Of a stretch of 64,000 nucleotides of DNA, positions 34,441 to 46,700 are shown one piece after another. Made by a program: the position numbers and the translations under genes. This DNA comes from Microdochium bolleyi (taxonomy: Eukaryota; Ascomycota; Sordariomycetes; Xylariales; Microdochiaceae): positions 3,038,001-3,102,000 of the forward strand of contig KQ964247.1 in NCBI GenBank assembly GCA_001566295.1, in the 5' to 3' direction. The notes under the pieces are model-generated. The model was not told where the DNA came from, ran no database searches, and was given only the letters and a program-made list of their open reading frames with translations. Every line of letters begins with the position of its first letter. Position 1 is the stretch's first letter.

Positions 34441-36239
34441 ACTATGATTATTACAAATCAAGATCCAATTGATAGGAGGGAGTAGTAATACCAAGGTTCA
34501 AGATTACATACATTCCCTTCGTGGATTACTGAGAGTGTACTATGCTACCTCATACTAGCTATACTATATATAATTATATGACTATATAGATCTGTCACAA
34601 GTGATGCTATGGTATTATCACTGATATAACTTAAACGCTTCTTAGAGCTTTACTAGAGCTTAAGAGAGATAATCAATTGGGTATGTTAGGTGTACCCAAA
34701 GTACTATGGAAGTTGAACGAAGACTAGTCCGATCGATAATTATACAAGTAACAATTATATTTTCGGCTTAAAGCAAACTCTCTCACATATTGTAATATTG
34801 CAAGCTATCATGTAACTACTCGATTACACCGAGTCTGTTCTTCTCCTACGTAGAAATCCGGGAAGAATTTTAGTTCTTTTTCTAGGCTGGGAGAGGTGCC
34901 TCTACAATGTATTCTTGATGTTCCAGAACCACGCTAGGTCTAACAGACGAACTCTTGAAGTTAGAAGGAGAGACAGGGGACTGGGTCTAAACTACTCTCC
35001 CTCTGTCTCACAGCGCCCTAGGGGAGAAAATAGGAGACTTACATTATTCTGTGGGCCCTCGTGACTCTTTATATACTAGTACATGATTGCAGTAAAATAG
35101 AGCTCTGAGTAGTAGATATCTACCTATTTTAGTGCGGAGAATTCTCTGTGATATAGCTAAACTACAATGGCGTCGTATGATTAGTATATATGACATGTTT
35201 ATGTGTTCTTCAGCACTCGGCGAGAACAGACAGGACTAAGAACCCAGCCTTTCAGCATAATTTAAGGTGTTACTTATGTCTAGTTCTTGTACGAAAGTAG
35301 GCAGCTATGTTCCATGTTTGATTCGAAATAGGTAGAGTACTCAAAAGTGCAGTACACTGTATCTTTAAAGAATAAGTATAAGTTGAAGCTTAATCTATGT
35401 GGGTAGATAATGGAAGTGAGCAATACTTATTGGCAGTTTTCGATAATGTTGAGACTTGTAAAGGAACTCCGGATTGATAGCACTACTTACATAAACTTCA
35501 AATGTGACAGCCCCAAGGAGGTCGTGTTCTATCCATGAGAAGAAGAGATCTAATTCAATATATTGATTATCGGAGTAATCCATATCATGTAAAGTGTGGG
35601 TACTGTCCTTGGAGTTTATGTGTATCTGTACAAAGATGTATCTCCAGATAAGGTATATATATTAACAGTCTTATTATCCTTTACGTGTATTGAAAATATG
35701 AGAAGATGATTCTTTCATCTTCAATGTTTCCTCTTCGGCTCATGAAAGAGTCCTTCCATTGTAGTGCCTAGTAAGCGCCTACAACTAGCTCGTTTCACGC
35801 AGAAGCTAGAACAGGTTGCCACCAAGTTCTTCACTTCCAGCTCTAGTGTACCACTTCACTTTGTTCTTTTTATAATCTTACGGTATTCAAGTGAGAAGCT
35901 CATCTGAGATACGAACGATGATTATGTTGGAAAACACTAAGTGCCATCTACTGAATGGCTCGAGATTATGGAGAAACGGACCCCAGTATCCAAATAAACG
36001 GGCACTGCCTATGCTGAATAGGTATAGAGTATAGGGGCAAAAATTGCTTATTTTGAGCTGGAGGTGCGATCTGGTTAAGCTATAATAAAAGTACAAGACA
36101 CTATAACTTATCCTCCTGCCGATCCACTTTCACTGTGACTCCCTAGAGCATCCAATAGGGGGCTCATTATATAAGTAGTAAGGTTTTATAAGTTGCGTGG
36201 GACTATCCATTTGGGGTAGTGTCATATTCTTCTAGGATG

Positions 36240-36560
36240 CAGAGGGGCATCTGTCGTACGCGTAGGTCTGCTGGCTTTCGGCCCCAAGCTTCCTCGAAGG
36301 ATGCTAGGTAGTAGATCTTGCTTCGGTAGTTTAGCGTAAGGGATTCAACTCGATCGGAGCAAATCTTACACAGGATTATTTTTCTCGCAGTAGGTAGCCG
36401 CTTTTACAGGGTACCAAGACGGTTCGTTTTCGAAAGAGTAGGGTAGGTACGTTTTCCAGAGACACCACCATACCGCGAGCCTAGAGAGGAGTTCCCAGCG
36501 TCGCCGCTGGGGGCCCTTCTTCCCGTGGCTAATAGCCAGTTGTGCAGTCAGCTCGCCCAT
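36240..36560. repeat. GC-richer patch inside the island
   Basis: About 320 bp clearly GC-richer than its surroundings, including a near-palindromic GCGTCGCCGCTGGG block near 36498. There is no recognisable protein or RNA. It is probably a less mutated piece of an old element. Confidence 0.3.
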
Positions 36561-36899
36561 ATATACCCAGGGTATACAGCATAGAGAAGTATATATCTGC
36601 CTTAAAATATTGGGTGCATATCTAGGTTGGTAGCTCGTCCTCTACAGTAACGATCTGTAAAGCTTTTCAGCAAGTACCAGTTCTGTAGCTGAAAAGCTCC
36701 TCCTAGCAACAATCCATACTATCTTCGGAGTGTCATGTCAGATATGTTATCGATAAATTTTATTATTCTTTCATAAAAATGTGTATGTACTCTTGTAACG
36801 GTACGTCTTCGTAGTACGTCACAGCTACCCTACTGAAATAAAACTCCGTTAATATTACAGATAAATAGTCTCTCAAATCTCTGTATTCTGAATCTTGAA

Positions 36900-36929
36900 G
36901 TCGGTTCAATAAATGTCGGTTCAATAAAT
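36900..36929. repeat. 15-bp perfect tandem duplication
   Basis: The unit GTCGGTTCAATAAAT occurs twice head to tail without mismatch in the AT-rich island. It has the same period as the pair at 32651 but different sequence. Confidence 0.85.
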
Positions 36930-37510
36930 GATACTAACTAAATAACACCATCCATCATAGCATAGATCTAGCCGTTCACACTATGCCCTCTTGTCCTACT
37001 ACTTACTACACGAAGTATGTCCTGTTCATAGATCACCAGACCAAAAAGCTACATACTTTCCAGCCCAGTTTTCTGTAGACATTTTTGCTGTTGATAAGGT
37101 AGCAGTCATGGTTTTTGGTGAGGAGCGCAGTTATCTGTAAGTATCCTTATGCACTAAGTGCTTTTTCATATATATTCTACGCATGTGGTAAATCCTCATC
37201 TAACTAGATTACGCTGTAAAACAATACTTTGCATAGATAGTGAACGATATTTGTTTACTACTGGGTCGGCCTTATAGTCTTAAAGCCGCCAACAGAGTAA
37301 AGATATGTATTTCAGATATAGACAGTAGCTAGCCGAACTATAGAGGGGACGGTCCAACCACTTAGAATCAATATTTCATATACTTTCCAATAGCGATAAA
37401 AGAAGCTTACGCTGCCTCTTCGTACCTGCAATTCAGAGTGTATTGTTCATAATCCCATGACTAGAATTTTACATACCTGTTGGATTAAATCTATATATTC
37501 TGCCCACAGC

Positions 37511-37830
37511 CCCCCGGATTAGCAGTGGCATGGAGGGCGATCGGCGGTGTAACCGGCGTTGATGGGCCCGGGTCGACTAAACGATTTAATAACACTTGCA
37601 GAGGTAAGTAAGCAGCTCGTACGAAGTAATAGGGCCCGCCAGCTTACAACTGTCTCTGTTACTACTACTATTATTACTGCTACTACTTCTAGAAGACACG
37701 AGCTATTAAAAAATACTATAGCGGTAATACTCCGCGACGACGGTTCAGAGAGGATAGCGAGCGGTACTTATACATTCAAATGGTATTTTCAATATATGTA
37801 AGGGAGGAACGAATAATAAGTGTAGCAACG
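37511..37830 (+). repeat. Repeat family copy B (plus orientation)
   Basis: This is the counterpart of copy A, in the opposite orientation. The aligned blocks include ACACTTGCAGAGGTAAGTAAG, GGGCCCGCCAGCTTAC, an ACT/ATT trinucleotide run, CTTCTAGA and AGGGAGGAAC. Its longest frame (37559-37801) reads LAEVSKQLVRS where copy A reads LEEVSKEPVRR. The changes are scattered, so the copies are old or mutated. Confidence 0.6.
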
Positions 37831-40800
37831 AGCTCAATAATAATATGTAATACTATGCAATATTGCCGATACCTTTATTGTTACTTACGTTAATTAGAGC
37901 GTTCACTAACACTACTCATTGCTATATATCCATACAATGTAAGCCAGCTACTTAAAAATAGCTCTCCGGATAGTCGGTAACCAAGTAGTCGGTAGAATAA
38001 AATAGCTAGGACGAACTCAAGTCCGTATAATTAAACCGAATCAAAGCGTGAGTCAGCTTACGTAGCGTTCAAGGCCGTACAGATGCTATATATACTACGC
38101 TCTACGAATCTTCTTAAACTACGTTACTAGAACAAATTCCATCTATTCTACTCCCTTATTCCCTCTTCCGACCTTCAATAGGACTAGGGAGTAAGGACTA
38201 AATTCTATTAATATGGAGATATAGCGTATTTATGAAATCTAATCTTTGCGTCAGCTTTCTTATACGATAGATTCGTAGGTGCGCCAAATAGCAAAGTGAA
38301 AAAGCGTATTATTAAAAACAATAATATATATGGTTATGTACCTATAAAGTCGTTTGCTTATCTGGAGACCATTTGCCTACTTCTGCCAGCAGTCATGAAT
38401 AGAGAATTACTAGTTTGATTATCCTAATTTCGAAGTTTTAAGGTACCTCGTATCAAGAGTCACTACTTGAGCAAGAAAACATATAAAGCAGCGTGGTAAT
38501 AGTGTATTTTGATCTTACCACTATAATTAAGCTAAGTTAAATATACGAGACAGCTTATTTAAATTTATACTACATACTTTCTATATTATGTATCACTCAA
38601 TGCAACACCACTAGTAAAGTGCAAACCTGATCGTGTTATTGAATTATCGCTGGATAATTGGCCTGGATAAGTTTCGTATATACTATTCAGTTAGACTATG
38701 TACCCTGATAGAAGAATCAAGATAGAACTACTTATAAACCATTGAAGATGCATTATAGTCGCCCTTCCAGTCATGTACTTCGTGTATATTGGCCTGGAGA
38801 CGCGTCTCATCTGTCTTTTTGTACGAAAAATATTCACACTGAAGGGACAAAAGAATCGTAAACAAGAGTATTTATATTGTATCTATGTAACCAAGTGTTA
38901 GTTGCTAAGCACTAAAGATTGATACTACTTATAGGAGTGTATTCTTCCTATGCTGTAACTTTAATCAAATTTTAGTTGTGAGTGTTTCATAATAATAACT
39001 CCTCTAGCAGCTATATCTTGGCGGATATTTATAATGATCATTATGTTGATGCAGGCCATAGTTATTAGTAAATAGTGTTACCAATCTGTGCTAAACGACA
39101 AGATGATGTTCTATAGTATACTATTATGATGGCCAGTCTGGGAAGCCTACTACGTGTACTACACTTCCTAGATAAACATGGTGAGGGTTGCTCGCCCACA
39201 TACGTCTTACGTAGGAAAAGCGTTTTATATATCAATTCATATATATAGAGGAATTGCTTATAGTAGTAGTTGGGCTCAAAGTATGCCACGTACCATATAC
39301 TCAGATATTTTACTCGTGTTCTTTATCATCGTGACTTAAGCTCCTCATTTACCTATGGGCTTTTGGCAACTAATTCTTTTGCTGCTTATGTCTCTTTTGG
39401 GTTCAAGATATGTGTACTTCCTACTACTTTCGAATATACACTATATAACGACGTGTGTCATGCATGTGGTGATCAAACTGGGTGAAGCTAATCAACTATA
39501 GACTTGTAATGAGGTGTCAATGAATTGCAGTGTCCATTTCTGCAATTGCGAGTATTGTACTTTCTATTTTGCTACGTCCTAATTCTATAAGCAGAAAGAT
39601 GGACTAGCTACACCTAGATATTCTCAGTTACATCCATTAATTTGTTTGTTCTACCTCGTACCTCGATGTTGACTTTCCAATCGATCCTTCTTTTGATGAA
39701 TATTCTTCTATAAAACAATACGAAGATGGAGAGTTCGACAATGTAAGAAGTATATTTCAGCTGAATATCGAATATAGTAGCACTTTGTAGTATATTCTTC
39801 GTGGCAAGTAAAGTACTTAAAGCGCCGATATATGGTAGGAAGAGGTGTATGGTAAGCTTTATATCGATCTTGGATATACAATGACTACAATGTAGTCGAA
39901 GCGGTTCGAAAGGCTGGTGCCTAGGATTTTCTGCGGGGAGTTCATCCCCTTCCAATAATACCAAGTAGATACTGATCACATTTCCTGTCAGACATTCATT
40001 CCACTTCGTGTATATACACATATAGAGTATTATAGTACATGTGTTGCGCATTACAGTCTCTCTTGTAAATTGCTTTATCGTACACACTTAGCAAGTAAGT
40101 ATAATTCTCTGACGTCTTCTAGCTATATATCCCTGTTGTGCATGCGAGGAAATGATCTCGCACAACGATGGTTTCGATAGCTCGATAGATTAGCTCTGAG
40201 TATTTAAACCTATGATTATAGCGTTTGGAGAAGCTGTCTGTGATATCTCCATACAGTGTGTATATAGCCTAAGCTATTTAATCATCATGGTACTTCCGTG
40301 TATATTATATGGGTTTAAGACTACAGATTTTTAAACAAGGGTTATATGGTATCAAAGCTATTCTGATTAGAGTTAGAATAAGCGTAGAGATATGTATCTG
40401 TTCAACGCCTTTATATGAAGTAAGCTTATATCACTTATTAAATTCGTAGTAGGGTAGAGAACTTGGTTTAATATGGCGTGAACGCTAACCTTGATGATCA
40501 AACAATACTCTTTGTACTAAAGTAGCTAAGATAATAAATATTACATCCATCGCCGCTTGGAGAACTGCAATAAGGAAGGCTTAGTTACTTGGTCCATATT
40601 ATGAGTAGTGATTCAAAATCATGACTATGTCTTTGGATTCTTTCCACGTTTCAATAGTATTCATCATTTCAACTATATGCTCTGGAATATAATCATAGAT
40701 CTGTCAGTAGATAGAGTTGTTCGATGCCAAGCAGAATTAGGTAAAATTAAGTCAGTCCAGCGAATGTATTGACATATCATCCCCACTCCTGTTGTTAGAG

Positions 40801-42640
40801 AGATCTTCATTTAAAGTCCTGAGAAGCCCGTAATTAAAACATTACACTAATTCTAGATTAGTACAAGACGATCATATAGCCGCTATCTATAGAGTGCCCT
40901 GGAGATCGCATAACGTACGTACGTTTCAGAGTAACAACTACTAGTATAGCTTATATATACGCCTTCGCTGAAGGCTAAAAACTGTAGACGTTCACTCCTT
41001 GTATTTGTATCTATCAATTAAAACCTAAAGAATACGCTGAGAAATATGTATAGCTAACCATCCTGTTCCGAAAGCGTGTACGGCTAGTGAACCGATTGAT
41101 TTCCGTGCAAACGAATATACTCTACATTAGTGTCCTTCAATGCATTGCCGTGATTTAAAAGCTTGTTCCTAATGATATAACCCTGGTTGCATGATTGATA
41201 AAGAGCTTGTCTAGTATATAAGAGTTGCAGGGCTTACTATATATATCAATAAGTAAACTCCTCGTAAATGATCTATCAGTATAAGTTTGATAGGCCTATA
41301 TATATTGATATGCGGTCCGGACTTACTAGTATGATAAAGCGTATCAAATCCATAATAAGGACTGCCGCGAATAGGCTTCGTATCAATACATAGATATAAA
41401 GTTCCTCGCACTCATGCAAACTTTAGTATAGATTGATACTAGAACTAAAATACCTATTTTTATTCTCGTTATTGACTCGCGATTGTCCTAGGGCTATAAC
41501 GGTAACAATTATTCTGACTAGAAAACCGATCCATCTGAGTAGTAAGTGGTGGTGTCGACAGTGATACATGTGATGATGCTATATAACTGATAATTCCTTA
41601 AATACTAGACGCCCATGTATAGAATATTTATAGTAGGTGGAGTATACGGTACTGCTAATCATAATACTGGTTGACTCATACATTTAGAAGTAGCTAACAG
41701 GAAATATTTCTTTAACTTTTTATACTACTTATACTAGTACTTATACTCTTTATAGCCTCTATACCTTGTTATGTACTGTATATATGTTTGAAATATAGTT
41801 TTCTATAAGTTTATAGAATTGATACCGAGTACGTCCTAGATGTAAAACGCTTTTAGACTCTTTCTAAGTACGTAACTGAACTTTGACTATAATAGAACAG
41901 TATCTTAAAGAAGCTACCTACTCTACTATTCGAGTAAAGACTAGAGATAGGAATATATCTACTTACTTTTATAGACTAATATATTAACCTACAAACGCAC
42001 AGCTCGAAAATAACTTTGATTTTATTTAAGACTCGGTTCCATTCTCAACTACGGTCTCTGTATTGTATCTGTACTTCTGATATGAATCCTGTCCCGAATT
42101 TCTCATTGTATATATATATATAGTATTGTAAAGCTTTAGCTATTACTCAAAGAATAGGTCTTTGTGTAAACCTTACAGTGCTTCTCTCGTATTCCCTATG
42201 TGTATATCACGTATTACTTCTTCTCTGTTAACAATGCTTATATTACAATATGTTAGTCACGTTAGCTGCCTTGTTTGGTTCCAGATCCATTGGAGCAAGT
42301 GTCTATCATAATCTATAATACATAGTCGCATATGAGCTACTACTTTGTACTATGCACCGGTAGGAGTTCGTATCTGGACAAGTACTAGTTTGAATGCATT
42401 ATATACAGTACATGATGGAATGACGTGCTTTCTCAATCCTTTAACCTTGACGCATGTCTTGGTCGGTTAGAGTTACCAGATACAGTTCCTGGTCTGTTTG
42501 TAAACCTAGTTCAACACTGAAGTGAAAAGATCTAGAGCCCGGTACTATTACACTCCCCAGTATTTGTACACTTTGGACAAACTATGAAACTTTACTTGTA
42601 AAACTTCACTCGAATTATTGGTTGACTAAGCCCCGTTCTG

Positions 42641-42759
42641 AGGCTCGCTCAGCCTGCCCCACCTAGCTCGACCTGCTGAATAACACGTCTGTCCTGGCAG
42701 CTGACCTCCTTCCGAGCTTCATCAACTGGGTGTGGCAAAAGAGTAACTTGGCAAGCGCA
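42641..42759. promoter_or_regulatory. Upstream region of the Zn(II)2Cys6 gene at the island edge
   Basis: The sequence becomes GC-rich abruptly here. Only about 120 bp of ordinary DNA precede the start codon, so the promoter of this gene must reach into the AT-rich island. Confidence 0.4.
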
Positions 42760-44557
42760 ATGTTCTCGTGTTACCGATGCCGAGCCAGCAAGCTGCGCTG
42801 CGACCGCAGCACCCCATGTGCCCGGTGTATCGACACTGGCGAGCATTGCGAGTTTCCGACGTCGAGACAACGTCCGGGTCACTACACCCGCCGGGCCAAG
42901 GCGGGCGACATCGAGGCCAGACTTTGTATGTAGCGTGGCCGTATCGTGCTGTGTGTGTTCCCCAGGACTGATCATGACCCCGGTGACAGCCCGACTGGAA
43001 CAAGGTAGACCTGCAACACCCGTTCTAGCTACCGCTCTGCTGCCTACTGGTCGCCGCGAATGGGCTCTTCCAGTGCACGCCGTAGATGACCTGTAGTGTA
43101 CTCCCCTCAAGACAGTCTGCCCTGTACGGGTTGCCTGCTTCGATACCAAGGGACTGACTGCCCCTTCTGTGCGTAGCACGACTCTCTACTTCACCGCGGT
43201 GCATCATGAGATGCCCATGCTGCACCAGGAGCGGTACACGGCATCACTGGGCCGGCCTTCCCACATGCAGCCACCAATGTGTCTCCAGTATGCCCTGCTC
43301 GCGGTCGCTGCGATCCAGTGCAGCCATGTCAGCCACCGCCTGCACAGTCTTGCACACCTCGCCATGCCCTGCTACCAGCGTGCCCGAGACTACATCCACC
43401 ACGACGAGTTGCGCGAGGACGGGCAAGAAGTGCTCACTCTTGGCCATGCGCAGTGCTGGGCGCTGCTCGCAAGGTTCGAGGACACGCAACGATGGTACAC
43501 TCGTGCTGCGCTCAGCGTTGGGCGCGCGGCACGCCTCGCACAGCTGCTTGGCCTGCTCGACACCGAGTCTACCGGATTCGCACGAGGGGCCAGTCTTGCT
43601 CCTCCGCTGGACTGGTGCGAGCGCGAACAGCGCCGGCGGACGGTCTGGGCAATCTACTGTCTGGATCTCGCCGTCGCCCATGCCACGGGTTGGGCGTCGG
43701 TGATGGACCACACAAAGGTATGGACGTCCAAATCCAGAGTCTTTCGTAACCTGAACATGTGGTCCAGGTAACGTGGCTGACCCAGCTCGAGGCTGGACCG
43801 ATAGATCCAATCACTACTACCAGCCGCAGACTTCAACTTTGCTCTTGGCATCGAGCAGGTCTCGGTGTCAATTTCGCAGGCTCTGCATGGCGAAGCATCC
43901 TGCCTGTCGACCTTCGCATGTCATGTGATGGCAGCTCATCTTTCACACGAGGCCTCTGAGCACACCTTTTGCAATGACGACGAGACGGGAAGCGGGATGA
44001 GTGCGTGTGACAGTCAGTTTTGGACCAGGCATCAGGTTCTCGATAGCGCCGTTGCCTCTGCTTTCATCAGCCTGCCGGACCACATACGATTCCCGCTCAA
44101 TGCCAACGATGCCAGCTGCATATTTGTCAATCTACGACTGCACATGGCCAACATCTGCCTGTGCCGCACTGCCATGGCCAGGGCCGTTGACAATCCTCAC
44201 CGCGCGTCCCAGCTCAGGGGCGCCCACGGCAGCATGCTGCCATCAGCTCTTGCTGTGTTCGACATGGTTACCACGCCCAGAGGCCCGGCCGCTGTGGACA
44301 AGATGGCCCCGTTTGCCGCCTTTGTCGCCAGTTTGGTGTTTCTCGAAGACTATGCGAGCACGCACAACAAGACGAGCGAGGACAAGGTCGGGGTGCTGAT
44401 GGCGCTGCTGCTGTCGAGCTCCAGGACCAATATGAGCTACTCCACACCGGCACTTCGCCTTGCGCAGGAGCTCCGTAAGATGGGCCTCGACAGAACTGCT
44501 GTTGACAAGGTAGATCCCGATGATTACTCTACCCCGAGCGATGTAACACAATGCTGA
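42760..44557 (+). CDS. Zn(II)2Cys6 fungal-specific transcription factor
   Basis: Exons 42760-42925, 42990-43092, 43177-43717 and 43805-44557 give 520 residues. Residues 4-31 form the binuclear zinc cluster with spacing C-x2-C-x6-C-x5-C-x2-C-x6-C (SCYRCRASKLRC, then TPCARC and GEHC). The rest is a fungal_trans middle homology region: LYFTAVHHEMPMLH, the segment EREQRRRTVWAIYCLDLAVAHATG, and LPAADFNFALG after the third intron. Such proteins bind CGG-containing sites; the target is unknown. The GST gene begins 585 bp downstream on the same strand. The second exon's acceptor is the least certain; the CAG at 42988-42989 was chosen because it avoids a stop and has a branch site nearby. Confidence 0.85.
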
Positions 44558-45142
44558 CATGCAACGCATCTCACCAGGTCCGGGAACTCATGAGCAATGC
44601 GTCGGTGCCGGAACCTGCTGATGGCCGAGGTGGACTCAAGAGGGGGGATAGGCAACAATGTCCCTTTACCGTGATTGCAGCCGGCCAGCCAGAGAGGGGC
44701 GCGTGACGTGGCAGCGCGCCTTGCCGGCATACATCAGAGCTGGCTGCTGCGAGCCATGTCTGCTCAGCTGCATTGGGACGAGGATCAGCCATGCCGTGTG
44801 TCCCATGGAGTCAGAGCGGCCATTATTCAGCTGGATGTCCGGGGCCAGGCGGGCGGACTGGCAGACCAATCAGCAGCCGCCCGGCCGCCGAAGACTCTCC
44901 CGGAAGTGGAGTCGTCGGGGGATCCCAGATCCGCGGGGTGGGCCTGTTCCCGGGCCTCCGTCCCGGAGTCGGCGGCGCGGTGCGATGCGTGGCTAGCAGG
45001 AACGGCTATATATCTGAAGCAGCCAGACAGTCTTTCTAGGTAGAAGCCGTCCACCAAGACATACACCACAGCCTTGCCTTCTTTACCATCTGCAATCTCC
45101 ATAACATCTCTATCACGGCCTTATCCTTGACGCTCGTACAGC
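44558..45142. promoter_or_regulatory. Promoter region of the GST gene
   Basis: A 585-bp region between regulator and GST. It contains a TATA box and several CGG-bearing stretches around 44870-44970 that could be zinc-cluster sites, though CGG is common in GC-rich DNA. Confidence 0.4.
45007..45013 (+). promoter_or_regulatory. TATA box of GST gene
   Basis: TATATAT lies 130 nt upstream of the GST ATG in otherwise GC-rich DNA. A CA/CT-rich leader follows. Confidence 0.6.
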
Positions 45143-46086
45143 ATGTCCTCCGCCATCCAGCCCATTGTCCTCCACGGCGCGCGTACGTGCTTGCTCATGC
45201 CCCACGGCTCCAGTCTGGTGCATATTTCTCCCTGGATCCAACTGACGCCTGTCTCCGCACTCAAGCTCTGGGCCCCAACCCGTCCAAGATAGTGATGCTC
45301 TTCGAAGAGCTCGGCCTGCCGTATGAGCATGTGGGTGCATTCCTCCATGCCTGGGCATGTCACTCCCGGGTGCAGTATTGGTACTGATAGATCATTACTA
45401 CAGCGCCACCTGGATTTTTCCAAGGTCAAGCAAGAGCCATTCCTCTCCCTCAACCCGAATGGTCGCCTGCCGGCCATCGAGGACCCAAACACTGGCATCA
45501 CACTCTGGGAATCTGGCGCCATCATCGAGTACATCATCGAGACGTACGACAAGGACAATAAGCTCAGCATCGCCACGTTCCCCGAGAAGTTTCACCTCAA
45601 GCAGTGGCTACACTTCCAGATGTCTGGTCAAGGCCCCTACTATGGCCAGTACATATGGTTCTCCAGGCACCACCCCGAGAAGCTGCCGAGTGCTGTCGAG
45701 CGCTACGAGCAGCAGATCCTGCGTGTCGTGTCGGTCCTCGACAAGGCGCTCGAGGGGAAGGAATATCTGGTTGGGAACAAATTGTGAGTAATATGAAACA
45801 ATGCCACTCCAGTACATGCCTTTTTTGTCAGGAATTTCCCCCAGTAACGCAGTAAGCTAATCAAAGTATCGATATCAATAGTACATATGCCGATCTAGCC
45901 CTCATCTCCTGGGAGCATGCAGTGCACCTTTTTCATCCAGATCTGGAGGCAATGACGGCCAAGTACCAGAACTACACACAGTGGTTGGCTCGACTTAATG
46001 GGCGACCGGCGATCAGGAAGGCCAACGATCTCGTGGAAGGAGCTACAAAGCGTGTCTTGCTGCAGCGTGATGAGAACGGTCATTGA
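45143..46086 (+). CDS. Glutathione S-transferase, Ure2-like
   Basis: Exons 45143-45182, 45266-45330, 45404-45783 and 45882-46086 give 229 residues, the normal GST length. The thioredoxin-fold half reads PLGPNPSKIVMLFEELGLPYE, then FLSLNPNGRLPAIEDP with the cis-Pro, and the glutathione-binding ESGAIIEYI. The helical half contains FQMSGQGPYYGQ and, after the last splice, FTYADLALISWEHAV. Splice phases are fixed by these motifs; the H-R-H junction between exons 2 and 3 keeps the expected spacing between YE and LDFSK. The enzyme would conjugate glutathione to electrophiles in the cytosol. There is no signal peptide. It may be under control of the adjacent regulator, which is inference. Confidence 0.92.
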
Positions 46087-46700
46087 TACACCTTGAGGTC
46101 ATCCACTTCAGATGTCATATAGGTGTTGGTCTCCTGTAGTGAGGGATGTGCTCCGCGGCGGACTTTCTTGAGCTTGTCAATCGTCAACGGTGGAGCATAT
46201 GCTATACCCTGACAGGTAGAACTCATCTTTCTGGGAGAGTTTTCGCAATATTGCACCATCTTGGTCAGCATGAAAGACCATCGACGGCTAGTGAGAGCTG
46301 GCCACCCAGCAAAGAAAATTTGGAAACACAGTCTTCGTCATGACCGATACTGACATGTCTTGCTTCCCACACACCGGACCTGCATTACAGGACAAGGTCA
46401 GGTTTCGGGCTTGGTGGAGCGCTTGATAGCAGTGGAGCTATTGCCGCTAGCCTATGGACTGGGTAGCACGCGATACTGTGAGCATCTTGCGAGTAAAGGA
46501 TGCTCAAATCTGGCAAAGAAACTGTCTACGTATGGTATAGTCTATAGAATGACTGAGATTACGAGCTTAAAAACGCACGTAACACACAATCCTGACAGCA
46601 GGGATTGGTAAGTCGGAGTTGGTAGCAGTTCAGGAGACCCAAATAAAAGTTGTCCATGTGACAAAACTCAAGAAAGCCTGTCGGGCACCAGGGGAAAGAT
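46087..46700. other. Convergent intergenic region GST / hydrolase-phosphatase
   Basis: A 0.61-kb region of lower GC between converging genes. It holds both 3' UTRs. No ORF or RNA gene is recognisable. Confidence 0.45.

Larger units (their letters stand above)
31702..42640. other. AT-rich, gene-free island, probably RIP-mutated transposon remains
   Basis: Beginning just after the tRNA, about 10.8 kb is visibly AT-rich, dense in TA dinucleotides and stop codons, and has no gene. Open frames rarely exceed 80 codons and none is recognisable. This is how transposons look after repeat-induced point mutation (C to T in a CpA context), a process known from filamentous ascomycetes. GC-richer patches remain at about 33.6-34.4, 36.2-36.6 and 37.5-37.7 kb. 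Composition returns abruptly to normal at about 42.6 kb. Both edges lie in the window, so it is short for a fungal regional centromere. Confidence 0.75.

Noticed and set aside
39614..40087. 157-codon minus-strand open frame in the island as a retroelement fragment
   Set aside because: No reverse-transcriptase, RNase H or integrase motif can be seen, and composition is that of the surrounding AT-rich DNA.
31702..42640. Regional centromere
   Set aside because: The block is only about 10.8 kb with normal genes on both sides. Fungal regional centromeres of this compositional type are usually longer. A small RIP island fits better.
42641..46086. Secondary-metabolite gene cluster
   Set aside because: Only a regulator and a GST are present; no synthase, oxidase or transporter lies beside them.
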